DNA from: Fabrea salina
Lineage: Eukaryota > Ciliophora > Heterotrichea > Heterotrichida > Fabreidae
Reading direction: 5' to 3'
Assembly: GCA_022984795.1 (NCBI GenBank)
Contig: JALIHJ010000090.1
Location: 1 to 33,845 of the forward strand
Length of the DNA stretch: 33,845 nucleotides
Position numbers and translations under genes: made by a program. The stretch's first letter is position 1; every line of letters starts with the position of its first letter. The notes below the pieces were generated by a model. That model saw only the letters and a program-made list of their open reading frames with translations. It had not been told where the DNA came from and ran no database searches. Below are positions 25,341 to 33,845 of this stretch, in pieces.

Positions 25341-25346
25341 ATTATG

Positions 25347-26798
25347 TTAGAGTAATGTACTAGTGGAGACTAAGCTCCTGAATTCTTCAAGCGTAAGCAA
25401 AAATTCTTCACTGAGGCCTAGTGCAGCTCTCAGATCTTCTAGATCGTCTTCATTGAACTCTTCTTCGTTAAATTCAAAGTAAAACTTGATGTCTTCAGGT
25501 GACAAGCACCCGTCATTGTCCAAGTCGAACATTTTAAAAGCCAACTTTAGACTGTCTTCGTCAATGAATTCTTTTAAGTTGATTCTTATAAAGTCAAAGT
25601 ACTCCAGCCTTCCTTTTTTGGAGCCAGTTAACTTTATGAAGTCTTTTGAGGCAGTTTTGAACGTTTCTGGACTTGCTTTTAAACTTGCTAAGTCAATAAA
25701 TCCCCTTTTAAAAACATCCAGTTGAAGAAAGTCTTTAGACAAGTCCACAAGTTTATGCGAAGGCACAACCCTTGACAGAACTCTGAAGGCCTCTTTCTGG
25801 AATCTGCAGCTGTACTCAACTGGCTTTATCCTTTTGAGAGCAAGAGGGTTGGACCAGCTCGTTTCTCTTCTAACCCAAGGGTGCATAAGTGCTTTTTCTG
25901 CCGTAATTCTTTTCTTGGAGTTCTTTGTAAGCAACTTCGAAACCAAGTCCTTAGCAGAGTCGCTGACTCCTTTCCAGCAGTCCTCTTCAAAGTTGATGTT
26001 TTGGGTTTTAATAGCTTCAAAAAGGTCTTCTTTAAATTGACCCGTAAAGGGATACTTTCCAGTTATTAAGAAATAAGCAGTCACTCCAAGTGACCATAAG
26101 TCACAAGCCTGGTTGTACTTACCACTGCGCATCTCTGGAGCCATAAAAAGAGGAGTCCCTACACTTGATGAGAATGGGACTTTTTTATCAATGAACCTTG
26201 AGAGACCAAAGTCAATCAGCTTTGGGTACTCTAATTCATCGATTCCGCCGACGAGAACGTTTTCTGGCTTAATGTCTCTATGAGCAATGCCACTTAGGTG
26301 TAAGTAGTTAACTGCTAGTAGTAGTTTCTGGATTAAATCAGCAGCTTCGGACTCGTCTAGCTTACCTTTTGCCTGGATTACGTTCTGCAAGGTACAGCCC
26401 GGGCACAGTTCAGTTACTATGCTTACTGAAAATTCTTCCTTAATGAGGTCTACATACCTTAGGATGTAAGGATGGCTGACATACTTCAAAACCTTAATCT
26501 CTTTTTCCAGAATGGCTGACTTATAAACATTTGTCATTCTAGGAATAGACTTAATGGCCAACTTAGGAAGTGACAAAGGGCTATTTTTCATAGCAAACCT
26601 TTCTGAGATAGTGACTCTAATGCCTTCTCTAACTATCCCGAAGTGCCCGCTTCCTATTTGGTTTCCGATGTTATAAAACTTAAACAGCTCTAAATAAATT
26701 TTACTTTTAGTGTGCTTTTGGATTGCAACACTTGTCCTCCTTCTTGAGTCTGATCTTTTAACTAAAGTGCTTTCTCGTTTTGATACCTTTACTCCCAT
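25347..26798 (-). CDS. CDPK-like calcium-dependent protein kinase with intact P-loop
   Basis: A 483-residue Ser/Thr kinase. Start MGVKVS (Gly2, Ser6) fits myristoylation. Kinase domain about 41-320: GSGHFG near 49-54, AIK with Lys83, HRDIKPEN at 173-180, DFG at 196-198, GTPLFMAPE. Ahead of Lys83 the N-lobe has about 20 extra residues (REGIRVTISERFAMKNSPLS). The C-terminal part has one good EF-hand loop (DLDNDGCLSPED) and three weak ones, as in the kinase at 10640-12061. Both have Asp at loop position 12. The two are paralogues, but this one keeps the ATP-binding loop. Stop TAA, 6 bp from the coiled-coil gene's stop. Start is 123 bp from the divergent 26922 gene. Confidence 0.9.
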   Translation of the reverse strand: MGVKVSKRESTLVKRSDSRRRTSVAIQKHTKSKIYLELFKFYNIGNQIGSGHFGIVREGIRVTISERFAMKNSPLSLPKLAIKSIPRMTNVYKSAILEKEIKVLKYVSHPYILRYVDLIKEEFSVSIVTELCPGCTLQNVIQAKGKLDESEAADLIQKLLLAVNYLHLSGIAHRDIKPENVLVGGIDELEYPKLIDFGLSRFIDKKVPFSSSVGTPLFMAPEMRSGKYNQACDLWSLGVTAYFLITGKYPFTGQFKEDLFEAIKTQNINFEEDCWKGVSDSAKDLVSKLLTKNSKKRITAEKALMHPWVRRETSWSNPLALKRIKPVEYSCRFQKEAFRVLSRVVPSHKLVDLSKDFLQLDVFKRGFIDLASLKASPETFKTASKDFIKLTGSKKGRLEYFDFIRINLKEFIDEDSLKLAFKMFDLDNDGCLSPEDIKFYFEFNEEEFNEDDLEDLRAALGLSEEFLLTLEEFRSLVSTSTLL

Positions 26799-26921
26799 AT
26801 TATAACTAAAGCCATTAAAAACTACTTGAAATATGCTGGATTAAGTCTCCATTTAACTTGAAGTAACCTGAAGTTTTTGGAACTATTCAATTGATAACTA
26901 AGTAGGTGTTTTAGTAAAAAG

Positions 26922-27551
26922 ATGAATGGAAACACGATTTTGCAGTCCAAAGCCCTGAAAAAGAGTTCTAAACTTACTAAAAAGAAACTACCGGACAGAA
27001 CTCCTGGAAAAAAGTCACCCAAACTTTACAAACAACAACCCAAAAACACAGATTTTGAGGAATTGGTGATAACTAACTCTCCGATGAGAGTGAGGGAGAC
27101 TTCAGAGTCTCCTTCGCGCTGGCATATAAGAGGCCGGAAGTTCAAAGCAATTCTTTCAGCACAAAAGCAGAAGTTACTGCACAACCGGAAGAAGTCAGTT
27201 GAAATTCCCCAGTCAGTGTTTTCAATCTACACTGAAATTAGTCACTGCAACAAGTCCTCGCTTGACCCTAACCTGCTTCCTTACTTCGCACTCACTCCTA
27301 AAAGGAAACTCTTATTTTCCAGACAAAACCAAAGACCTAGTTCTTCTTACGTTAATACAATTAAGTTCAACTACCATCGGAAAATCAACTCGATGGGAAG
27401 TGGGTTTGGAAAAAAGACTAAGGAAATCTCAGCTCTAAAGAACAAACAAAGCAGTGAAAGTATTGTTGTTTACGAGAAACACCCCAGAACTATGTCCCAG
27501 GGGCTCCAAGTCAGTGAAGATGTTCTGAACTCTATTTTCGACGCTTCATAA
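26922..27551 (+). CDS. Basic disordered protein, unknown
   Basis: A 209-residue, strongly basic protein (many Lys, Arg, Ser) with short motifs such as SRWHIRGRKFKAILSAQKQK and LTPKRKLLFSRQNQRPSSSY. No family recognised. It has the look of a microtubule- or cytoskeleton-binding disordered protein, but only by composition. Single exon, TAA stop. First of four neighbouring basic proteins; it converges with the 27560 gene, 8 bp between stops. Confidence 0.6.
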   Translation: MNGNTILQSKALKKSSKLTKKKLPDRTPGKKSPKLYKQQPKNTDFEELVITNSPMRVRETSESPSRWHIRGRKFKAILSAQKQKLLHNRKKSVEIPQSVFSIYTEISHCNKSSLDPNLLPYFALTPKRKLLFSRQNQRPSSSYVNTIKFNYHRKINSMGSGFGKKTKEISALKNKQSSESIVVYEKHPRTMSQGLQVSEDVLNSIFDAS

Positions 27552-27559
27552 TTAATTTA

Positions 27560-27919
27560 TTAACTTTTTTTTAGTTTTGGAAGTTTTATGCGCTGCATTT
27601 TGGGTGTAACACTTTGGTTGAATAACTTAGGGTGGTTCAGTGTGTTAATTAAAGCCCGACTGCGCTTTATTCTGTTGGCTGCGAAGTTCTTAGCTTGCTT
27701 TTCGTAAAAGTCCGAAAGCATAAGGAGCTTTTCACAGTGTTTATCTAACTGAGTTGCGTTTGGGGTTTTAATAGACAACTTTAAAGGAGTGACTGAAGAG
27801 TTGGTGGACCTAGGGGACACTGACATCCTTGAATTTATAATTGAGTTGTTTAGTGTTGACAATTTAAGGGACTTCTTGTGCTTAGTTTCTTCTATTTTCT
27901 CTAAGCATCCTTGTTTCAT
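27560..27919 (-). CDS. Small basic protein, unknown
   Basis: A 119-residue, basic, mostly disordered protein with a possible helix around LDKHCEKLLMLSDFYEKQAK. The Met at 27917-27919 is the first ATG; the reading frame runs further upstream only with a non-ATG start. It ends LPKLKKS then TAA. 30 bp separate it from the next upstream gene on the same strand. No family recognised. Confidence 0.55.
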   Translation of the reverse strand: MKQGCLEKIEETKHKKSLKLSTLNNSIINSRMSVSPRSTNSSVTPLKLSIKTPNATQLDKHCEKLLMLSDFYEKQAKNFAANRIKRSRALINTLNHPKLFNQSVTPKMQRIKLPKLKKS

Positions 27920-27949
27920 GCTTATTATATGGACAGTGTACAATTTAAG

Positions 27950-28642
27950 TTATTTGGGAATATGAAACTTGTGACTGTAAAGTCTAGAAACTAGCACGTT
28001 TTCGTCTTTCTTAGAAAGCTTCTTGCTAGGTTTTCTGGCACAACTTTCTTTGGAGTCTTCAAAGAGTTCTGCAACTACACTTTGCTTGTTGGTCTTTTTG
28101 TGAGGGTTTCGCACATTTACGACAGACCTTTTAAGTTCTTTAGTTCTTAGTGCATAGCGTTGTGCTTGGTTTTTGGGGTCTTTTTGTTTTGAACCAACTG
28201 GTGTTTTGGACTTTGGGTTGGTTTGTGGGCATTTCGAATAAGGAGGAGGGTGGCCATCATCAACATTCCTGGGGACTTCTTTAGTTGTGGGACTTTTGTT
28301 GGTCTTTCTAACTCGGTTTTTTAACTTAGTTTCAGCAACTTGGGCACTTCCAAGTGCTTTTTGGGTAGCTGAAAAAATTTGACTTCTCAGAAGTGAATTT
28401 TCAACGCTGAGTTCTCTTTTTCTGGTTTGGGAGTTCCTTGTTCGGTGGAACTCTTCCAAACTAGGTCTAGCTTCTAGGTCTAACTTTAAGTTCTTCCAGT
28501 TGGACTCCACTTCTACAAAACATGGACTCCGGGATTGCAAACCACTTCGAGAAAAAGACTTCAACAAAGACCTTTCTTCGTTTAGGTTCCTTAGCTTTCT
28601 TAACCCTGGTTTATTTGGACTGACTGAGTAGTTTGATTTCAT
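27950..28642 (-). CDS. Basic disordered protein, unknown
   Basis: A 230-residue, Lys/Arg/Ser/Asn-rich protein with a Pro patch (DDGHPPPYSKCPQTNPK). Short helix-like pieces occur (LSVENSLLRSQIFSATQK; SVVAELFEDSKES). No recognised domain. ATG 28640-28642, stop TAA. Divergent from the 28694 gene with 51 bp between starts. Confidence 0.55.
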   Translation of the reverse strand: MKSNYSVSPNKPGLRKLRNLNEERSLLKSFSRSGLQSRSPCFVEVESNWKNLKLDLEARPSLEEFHRTRNSQTRKRELSVENSLLRSQIFSATQKALGSAQVAETKLKNRVRKTNKSPTTKEVPRNVDDGHPPPYSKCPQTNPKSKTPVGSKQKDPKNQAQRYALRTKELKRSVVNVRNPHKKTNKQSVVAELFEDSKESCARKPSKKLSKKDENVLVSRLYSHKFHIPK

Positions 28643-28693
28643 TTTATTAGTAACGTTGTTTAAAGGAGTTAAGTAAAGAAACCAATGTTATAA

Positions 28694-29494
28694 ATGAAAA
28701 GTTCTAACATCGAAGCTGCCTGCACGCAAATTCTAGTTAACGAAAGCCAAACCTTCGACATGAGTGAAAACCTTGAAACCGCCAATTCCGAGTTCAGTGC
28801 TTTACTAGACTCTGAAATAACGGGTTGGACCAACCTCAAATACTTGTACAACCAAAGACCAAAAACTCAGAAGTGCAACAAGCCCAACAGACTAAGCACC
28901 ACTTCTGCAAGGTACTCCAAAAGAACCCACGGCTCCAAAAAACCCCAAAACTTCTCAGTCGAACCTTTAAGCTACATCAAAAATCAACTAAGTTTGGGTT
29001 CCAAAGTCCACAAAAGCCAAAACTACAGCGAACGCGCTAAAAGGCACGATTTGGGCTTCCGTAGAGTAAGTGAACAAAGCTACGAGTTACTGAACCTTTC
29101 TAGGCATTCCAAAAACCCCATAAAAAGCCTTGATTACAAAAGAGTCAACAAAGAAAACTCTGCACGTCCAGAAACTGTTCTTTGTGAAGAAAACAGTGTA
29201 AATAAGGTCCAAAGTATTTTTCCAAACGACTGCAACAATGTATTTAGGAACTCAAGGAAAGGGTCCATTATATGCAAGTTAATTACACCTAAACCCCGTC
29301 CAAACGTTGTTAAGGTGGACTCTCTAGTTTCATACAGGTCTAAGCCCAAAACTTCTCTGAAAACGTACTCCATTCTTAAAAAAACCCAAACAAACTCTGT
29401 GCCCAAAACTCGTGCTTCCAGCAAATACGCCCCTTTTACGGCTAAGTTCAGGAGTTTTGGACGAAACTACGCTAACTTGAGTAGTTTGAATTAG
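28694..29494 (+). CDS. Basic disordered protein, unknown
   Basis: A 266-residue protein. The first 50 residues are acidic and helix-like (SENLETANSEFSALLDSEIT); the rest is basic and low complexity (Lys, Asn, Ser, Arg). No family recognised. The codon choice (CAA, AAC, TAC favoured) matches the expressed genes nearby, which argues that it is coding. Ends in TAG, 30 bp before the Kelch paralogue start. Confidence 0.6.
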   Translation: MKSSNIEAACTQILVNESQTFDMSENLETANSEFSALLDSEITGWTNLKYLYNQRPKTQKCNKPNRLSTTSARYSKRTHGSKKPQNFSVEPLSYIKNQLSLGSKVHKSQNYSERAKRHDLGFRRVSEQSYELLNLSRHSKNPIKSLDYKRVNKENSARPETVLCEENSVNKVQSIFPNDCNNVFRNSRKGSIICKLITPKPRPNVVKVDSLVSYRSKPKTSLKTYSILKKTQTNSVPKTRASSKYAPFTAKFRSFGRNYANLSSLN

Positions 29495-29883
29495 TTAAGA
29501 ACAACTAATTAACCTAAATAATAAATGATCCTTTTGCTGGTTTTAATTGCTTTGGCCTACTCACTAGACTTTACCAAAATCCCCAGACGTGATTTGCCGC
29601 CCTCCAAAAGACAGCACTCTTCTATGACTTACTTAAACACCCTTAATGCTTTGTATGTTTCTGGAGGCAATTTTGGTACGACTAACTCGTATAATGACAT
29701 ATGGGCTTACTACTTCGACAGAGACACTTGGGAAAAGTTATCTCCTTACTCACATATCTATCCGGAAGCAAGGTACAACGCAGGAAGTTTTGTTCACAGC
29801 AGCAGTAGGATTTGCTTTTTGGTGGTTTGGGAGAAAATGGTCCTTTGCAGGACACTTGGTGCTTTTATACGTCAGGAATGAAA

Positions 29884-29898
29884 GTAAGTTCCAATTAG
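29884..29898 (+). other. 15-nt intron (Kelch pseudogene)
   Basis: gtaagttccaattag. Same position and phase as the intron at 12488-12502 of the intact paralogue; the following codon is Trp in both. Confidence 0.85.
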
Positions 29899-30038
29899 TG
29901 GCATGAGTTGTTAACTAACGGCTACGAACCTGATCCTCGGTACAGGTTTGCCTATACTACTGGGTATAAAAACTCTAAGCCATACTTTTTTGTGTTTGGT
30001 GGAATTAGCGACTCTGGGTATAAAAATGACTTGCACGG

Positions 30039-30053
30039 GTAAGAGTTACTTAG
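30039..30053 (+). other. 15-nt intron absent from the paralogue
   Basis: gtaagagttacttag. Carries TAA and TAG in the reading frame. Removal joins KNDLHG to LNLETLTWEKL. The intact paralogue reads through this point (KELFALNLDTW) without an intron. Confidence 0.8.
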
Positions 30054-31854
30054 ACTGAACCTGGAAACTCTGACTTGGGAGAAGTTAGAGTCTGGAGGAC
30101 AACTGCCTCTTCCTAAAATGGGCTCTAGACTTGACTTCCACGGAAACTACCTCTACCTCACTGGTGGAGAAACTTATGGACAACCCAACAACTACAAACC
30201 TGAACTTTTCAGGTACGACTTAACCAACCAAGTTTGGGAGGACCTTACTTCTTCCAGCATGTACATTAATGTTTACTTGCATGGCACTTGTGTCTACAAC
30301 AACTACCTGTACATTTTTTATGGCTGGTCTAACGAGCTTTCGCAAGACGTAGACCAGATTGCAAGAGTGAGTCTGGAAAGTGGCAGCTGGAACTGGGAAA
30401 CACTGCAAGTTCAGAAGGGCCCTAACTACCACCTAGTGAAAAGGGACTCCTTTGGGTTTGCCAAGGTGGGAAGCCACTTCTACATGTTTGGGGGCTACAG
30501 TGAGTCTGGAATCAGGAACTCCTTGGTGCAGATAGACCTGGACTCGCTTCAGTACTCAGTTGTAAGTGAAGACTTTGAAGGACCCTCTGAAAGAGCAGAG
30601 CACTCACTCATGCCTATTCTGGGCAAGTTCTACTTGTTTGGAGGCAAAAACGAAGGACAAAAGCTAGGGGACTTCTGGGTGTTTGACCCCTTAAAAGAGG
30701 AGTGGTCTGAACTTAAGTCAAAGGGCAACTTGCCTTCGCCAAGGTCGTCTTACGCACCCTGGAACTTGCAGACAACTTAGTGGTTTGGGGAGGCGAAAAC
30801 TGAAGAAGGACTTGCCAACGACGCCCACATCTACACTGCTTACTCCAAACGACTGGAAACTACTGGAAGTCAGGTCAACAGTGCACCTAGTCCTAGAAAA
30901 GGACTGTTTGGGAGTAGCACAAACCATCATTTAAGTCAGGCCCACTAGCAGACTTGTGGAAGTTTGACACTGGAGCAGGGACCTACGAACTACCTGACTA
31001 CAGCTAAACATGCAGTGCAGCTAGAAGGAGAAAAGCTCTACGTAATGTCAAAGTAGTCAGAAACGCCTTTAGAGATGGTTTACATCTTTCAACTAAAAGG
31101 TGGAGGTGTTCTGCTACAGGTTCAGGAGCAATTATACTGTAAAAAAAATCGGAAAAATAAGCCAGGGACCAATAACTACTTTACAAAGCTTCTACGTACT
31201 TCAAGTCCGACCTGTTGAACTCCCTTGTTTTGCAAAATAAACCTGAACTCCCTTGAAGGCATATCTGGAATACCTTGCAGTCCAGGAACCTACCAAAGTG
31301 GTGAAGACTGCATACTCTGCCCAAAAGGAAGTTACTCCTCTGAGTTTGGACAAACTTCTTGTAAGCAGTGTCCGGCAGGAACTTTAACTCTTACCCAGGT
31401 GCAGTCTCGATATCCCAGTGTTACCTTTGCTCCAAAGACCAATACAACCCGGAAATAGGAAATCCCAATGCCTAGATTGTCAATCACATATGCAGTGTCC
31501 CGTTGGAACAATAAGCCCTTCAATCAGCTATTCAGATTACCAGTACAAATCTATTCAGCCACTGCCTTATGATGATACCATTGAAAACAAAAGACCAAAT
31601 AGTTCTGTTGATCCAGATAACAGTGGTGTTAGTTGGAGTAATTATCCTTGGAGTAGGTACTTTCTAAAAAAGGTTCAGAAATTTGATTAAGTTCATCGAC
31701 TTGTTTGAGCGTTCTCATAACCACAAGATAATGAGCCCGTTTACATCAAGAAGAAACCTTACAGGGGTTTCTTTTCACTAGTTTTTGTCTTCGCAGCAAT
31801 GTTTCTGGTTTCGAAACACTCATTGACTTCTTTGGAAACAACACCACTAGTTCC

Positions 31855-31970
31855 TTTGTAGTCTTGGAAAAACAAAAGCAATTCAATGCAGAACTGCAAA
31901 TTCCTTGTTGTTTGTAGTCTTGGAAAATGAGCAAAAACAATTCAACTTGCAGTAATGCGTCTGCAAATTC
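31855..31970 (+). repeat. Degenerate 56-bp tandem duplication
   Basis: tttgtagtcttggaaaa occurs at 31855 and 31911, followed in both by similar sequence (caattcaa..., ctgcaaattc). It lies in the eroded 3' end of the Kelch pseudogene. Confidence 0.6.
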
Positions 31971-32001
31971 ATTTAAAGCCTTGTTGTACTCCAGCAGCAT
32001 T

Positions 32002-32170
32002 CCCAAACAAACCTGGTTTGTCTTGTGGGAAGTGACTTTGTTCAGGTTCTGTAATTTCTAAGCAGAACTTCTGGACTGAAGTATTTAGGTTCTGGACTTG
32101 TCATAAACAGAGTCCCAAACAAACCTGGTTGGCAGTGGGAAGACGTTAGGTTCTGTTTGGACTTCTAGAA
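32002..32170 (+). repeat. Degenerate direct repeat, 112-bp offset
   Basis: cccaaacaaacctggtt begins at 32002 and 32114, each followed by a similar gtgggaag and ggttctg pattern. The offset is twice the 56-bp offset of the repeat just upstream. No coding frame explains it. Confidence 0.55.
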
Positions 32171-32253
32171 GCAAGTTCATCTTCTACGGAATCCCGGTAC
32201 CAAGACTTAAAGCAGCTCAGCGAGGAAAGGCATCTTAGGAAAACATTAAAACA

Positions 32254-33523
32254 TCAGAAAAAGTCAACCGAACTAACGCCAAAAGTATGTCCTTCTAGTA
32301 ACTGGGTTTGCTCGCCCGTTTGCAGACTCCAAATTCTAACTGAGTTGTCTCCATAGCCCCCTCCGGACACTAAGTAGTTGTTGTCTCTTGATAAACTCAC
32401 TGAGCGCACATGGCCAGTGTGCCCTCTAAGAACTAGAGTTTGTTTTCCAGAAACAAGACTCCACACCCTGATAGTCTTGTCCCAACTTCCAGACACAACA
32501 AAGTCACCCTTACTAGAAATAACCACTGAATACACATGATAGTTGTGCCCATTCAGGACCCTAAGTTGCTGTCCAGAAACAACACTCCAGACCCTAAGTG
32601 CTTTATCCTGACCCCCAGAAACTATGAGGTCATCTCTACTTGAAATAGCTACTGAACAAACCTCGCTGGTATGCCCTTCCAGAACCTGGGTTTGCTCAGA
32701 CAAGTTCCAAATTCTAATAGTTTTGTCTCCACTTCCTGAAACAAAAAACTCATCCTTGCTAGAAACGGCCACTGACCTAACTCCATCACTATGACCTTTG
32801 AGCACTTGGACTTGCTTTCCGGAAACTAAACTCCACAGCCTGACTGTATTGTCAGCACTCCCCGACACAATTAAGTCGTTCTTTTTGGAAATAACTACTG
32901 ACCACACTGCACCACTGTGACCACTTAGTACTTGAGTTTGCTCTCCAGAGGACAGGTTCCACACTCTGATGACTTCATCAAAACCCCCAGAAACGATGAG
33001 TCCTTTAGTTTTACAAACAGTCACTGACTGCACTGCACTCGTATGACCCTGCAACACTCTAGACTGGTCGTTTTTCCAAACTCTAATGGTATTGTCTCTG
33101 CTTCCAGAAACTATCGTTGGAACACTAACAGTGAACTTGTCAGCACTCAGCTTCTCAATGAGATCATTGAGTTTGCCTAGTTGTTCTCTTGATGGTTTGA
33201 CAGCGTCTACCCACCCCTGACTTGCTCTATACTAACTGCATTCATTTCGTAAAAGTCAGTAACCCTTTTTTCAGGTTATTGAGTTGGTTAAGTTGATATG
33301 AAGTTATTGTTTGGACTTGCTTAATTATTAACTGACTCAACTCGGCTATTTCTTCTTCGCGTTCAGAAATCTGGGCAAGGATTTGGCCCAAACTTACTCT
33401 ATGAGGAAGAGAGCATGTCATGTGCCCCCTAATAGTGTGATTAAGAATTGTATGTGTGCACAGTAAAGCTCCGCACTCACACTTAGAAGTGGGTTGGCAT
33501 TTTCCCTTGCAAGAAGATTCCAT
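32254..33523 (-). CDS. Zinc-finger / coiled-coil / seven-bladed WD40 protein
   Basis: About 423 residues if two single-base frame changes are allowed. The N-terminus (33523 down to about 33400) has a Cys/His cluster (CKGKCQPTSKCECGALLCTH) like a B-box-type zinc finger, then a short coiled coil (EREEEIAELSQLIIKQVQ). WD40 repeats fill the rest: six GH...W units such as GHTSAVQSVTV and SGSWDKTIRVW. The closing blade is shared between the N-terminal strand (IVSGSRDNTIRVW) and the C-terminal GHTFGVSSVDFF, the usual way a propeller shuts. The frame changes fall in an A run (complement of 33266-33271) and a G run (complement of 33214-33217). Without them the gene splits into a zinc-finger ORF and a WD40 ORF. 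It ends in TGA. The partners of such proteins are unknown. Confidence 0.7.
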
Positions 33524-33555
33524 TTGTAACTAATGCTTTAATTAGAGTTTAATAA

Positions 33556-33845
33556 ATGGAAGGTAGCTTACAAAATAGCTACTCGGAGGATAACTCACTA
33601 GTAGAGGAGGGCCTAAACTGCTGGACTTACTTTTTGCTCAGTGTGCTCAACTACCCTTGGGAAGGCACCGCTCACTTTGAGATCGCGCTAAACTTAACTA
33701 TTGGGCTAGTTTGGTCGGTGCTGCTACTGGACCGTGGCTACGATCTAGCTTGCGTGGCTTTTTTTTCAGGTTTCTTCGGAGCTTTGCTAGTAGTGGTGAA
33801 TTTGAGCAAATACGGAAAACTTCTATTGATGGGTGTTTTTGCAGC
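33556..33845 (+). CDS. Start of a multi-pass membrane protein, cut by the window edge
   Basis: An open frame of 96 codons from ATG 33556 to the end of the window with no stop. After a short hydrophilic start (MEGSLQNSYSEDNSLVEEG) come hydrophobic stretches: TYFLLSVLNYPW, IALNLTIGLVWSVLLL, LACVAFFSGFFGALLVVVNL and a fourth beginning KLLLMGVFAA. Family not recognised. The start is 32 bp from the divergent zinc-finger/WD40 gene, a spacing typical of this window. Confidence 0.7.
   Translation, partial: MEGSLQNSYSEDNSLVEEGLNCWTYFLLSVLNYPWEGTAHFEIALNLTIGLVWSVLLLDRGYDLACVAFFSGFFGALLVVVNLSKYGKLLLMGVFA

Larger units (their letters stand above)
29525..32200 (+). pseudogene. Decaying paralogue of the Kelch/cysteine-rich membrane protein
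   Basis: A degraded relative of the gene at 12128-15706, with the same order of parts. It has a signal peptide (MILLLVLIALAYS), Kelch repeats (FFVFGGISDSG, YLYLTGGETYG, FYMFGGYSESG, FYLFGGKNEGQ), a GCC2/GCC3-type stretch (CSPGTYQSGEDC, CPKGSYSSEFGQ) and then membrane-helix remnants. Two introns survive (29884-29898, 30039-30053). The first copies the partner's intron position; the second is absent there. One frame change lies in a T run near 29816. From about 30770 the frame is broken repeatedly and stop codons accumulate, so damage is concentrated in the 3' half. The last part holds duplicated segments (31855-31970 and 32002-32170). The 5' half still looks well kept, so it may still be transcribed. 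The right end is approximate. Confidence 0.8.

Noticed and set aside
1-33845. tRNA genes, CRISPR arrays, transposons, virus-like elements, telomere repeats
   Set aside because: Looked for by eye on both strands; none could be supported.

Overview
The window looks like macronuclear DNA of a heterotrich ciliate related to Stentor. Three things point there. First, genes are broken by 15-nt GT...AG introns with an A at position 10, for example gtaaactctaaacag and gtaagttttaaatag; this size is known from heterotrichs. Second, genes sit on both strands only tens of bases apart, and some stop codons overlap. Third, the gene content is ciliate-like: calcium-dependent kinases with degenerate EF-hands, a hybrid histidine kinase, Kelch/cysteine-rich membrane proteins and basal-body proteins. 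TAA, TAG and TGA all end genes, and in-frame TGAs inside genes fall within introns, so the code appears standard. That argues against Blepharisma (UGA=Trp). I cannot name the genus.

Layout. 1-10046: the end of an MFS transporter (+), a twin-CX3C protein (-), an exportin-7-like nuclear transport receptor (+), an F-BAR/PH membrane-curvature protein (-), an LRR protein (-), an SV2/SVOP-like MFS transporter (-), a disordered charged protein (+) and a MEA1-like protein (-). 10047-10639 is the only long non-coding gap. It holds a nested set of complementary segments that I read as a candidate structured RNA of about 120 nt. 10640-16374: a CDPK-like kinase, a large Kelch/cysteine-rich membrane protein, CEP19, and a tiny BBIP1 gene on the opposite strand. 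16458-21779: a DUF229 membrane hydrolase, a glycerophosphodiesterase, CEP20/FOR20, a membrane RING-H2 protein, and a multi-pass membrane protein whose 3' end overlaps a short antisense ORF. 21871-29494: a hybrid histidine kinase, a coiled-coil protein, a second CDPK-like kinase and four small basic disordered proteins. 29525-33845: a decaying Kelch paralogue (pseudogene), a zinc-finger/coiled-coil/WD40 gene, and the start of a membrane protein.

Three genes (CEP19, BBIP1, CEP20) belong to the basal body and cilium entry machinery and lie within 4.6 kb. CEP19 and BBIP1 converge 13 bp apart. The two CDPK-like kinases share domain order, an MGxxxS myristoylation-type start and a degenerate calcium-binding tail. 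Several otherwise good genes each need one or two single-base frame changes, often in homopolymers. This may reflect consensus errors, young pseudogenes or frameshifting, and it limits how far those gene models can be trusted. I saw no tRNA, rRNA, CRISPR array, virus-like element or telomere repeat.
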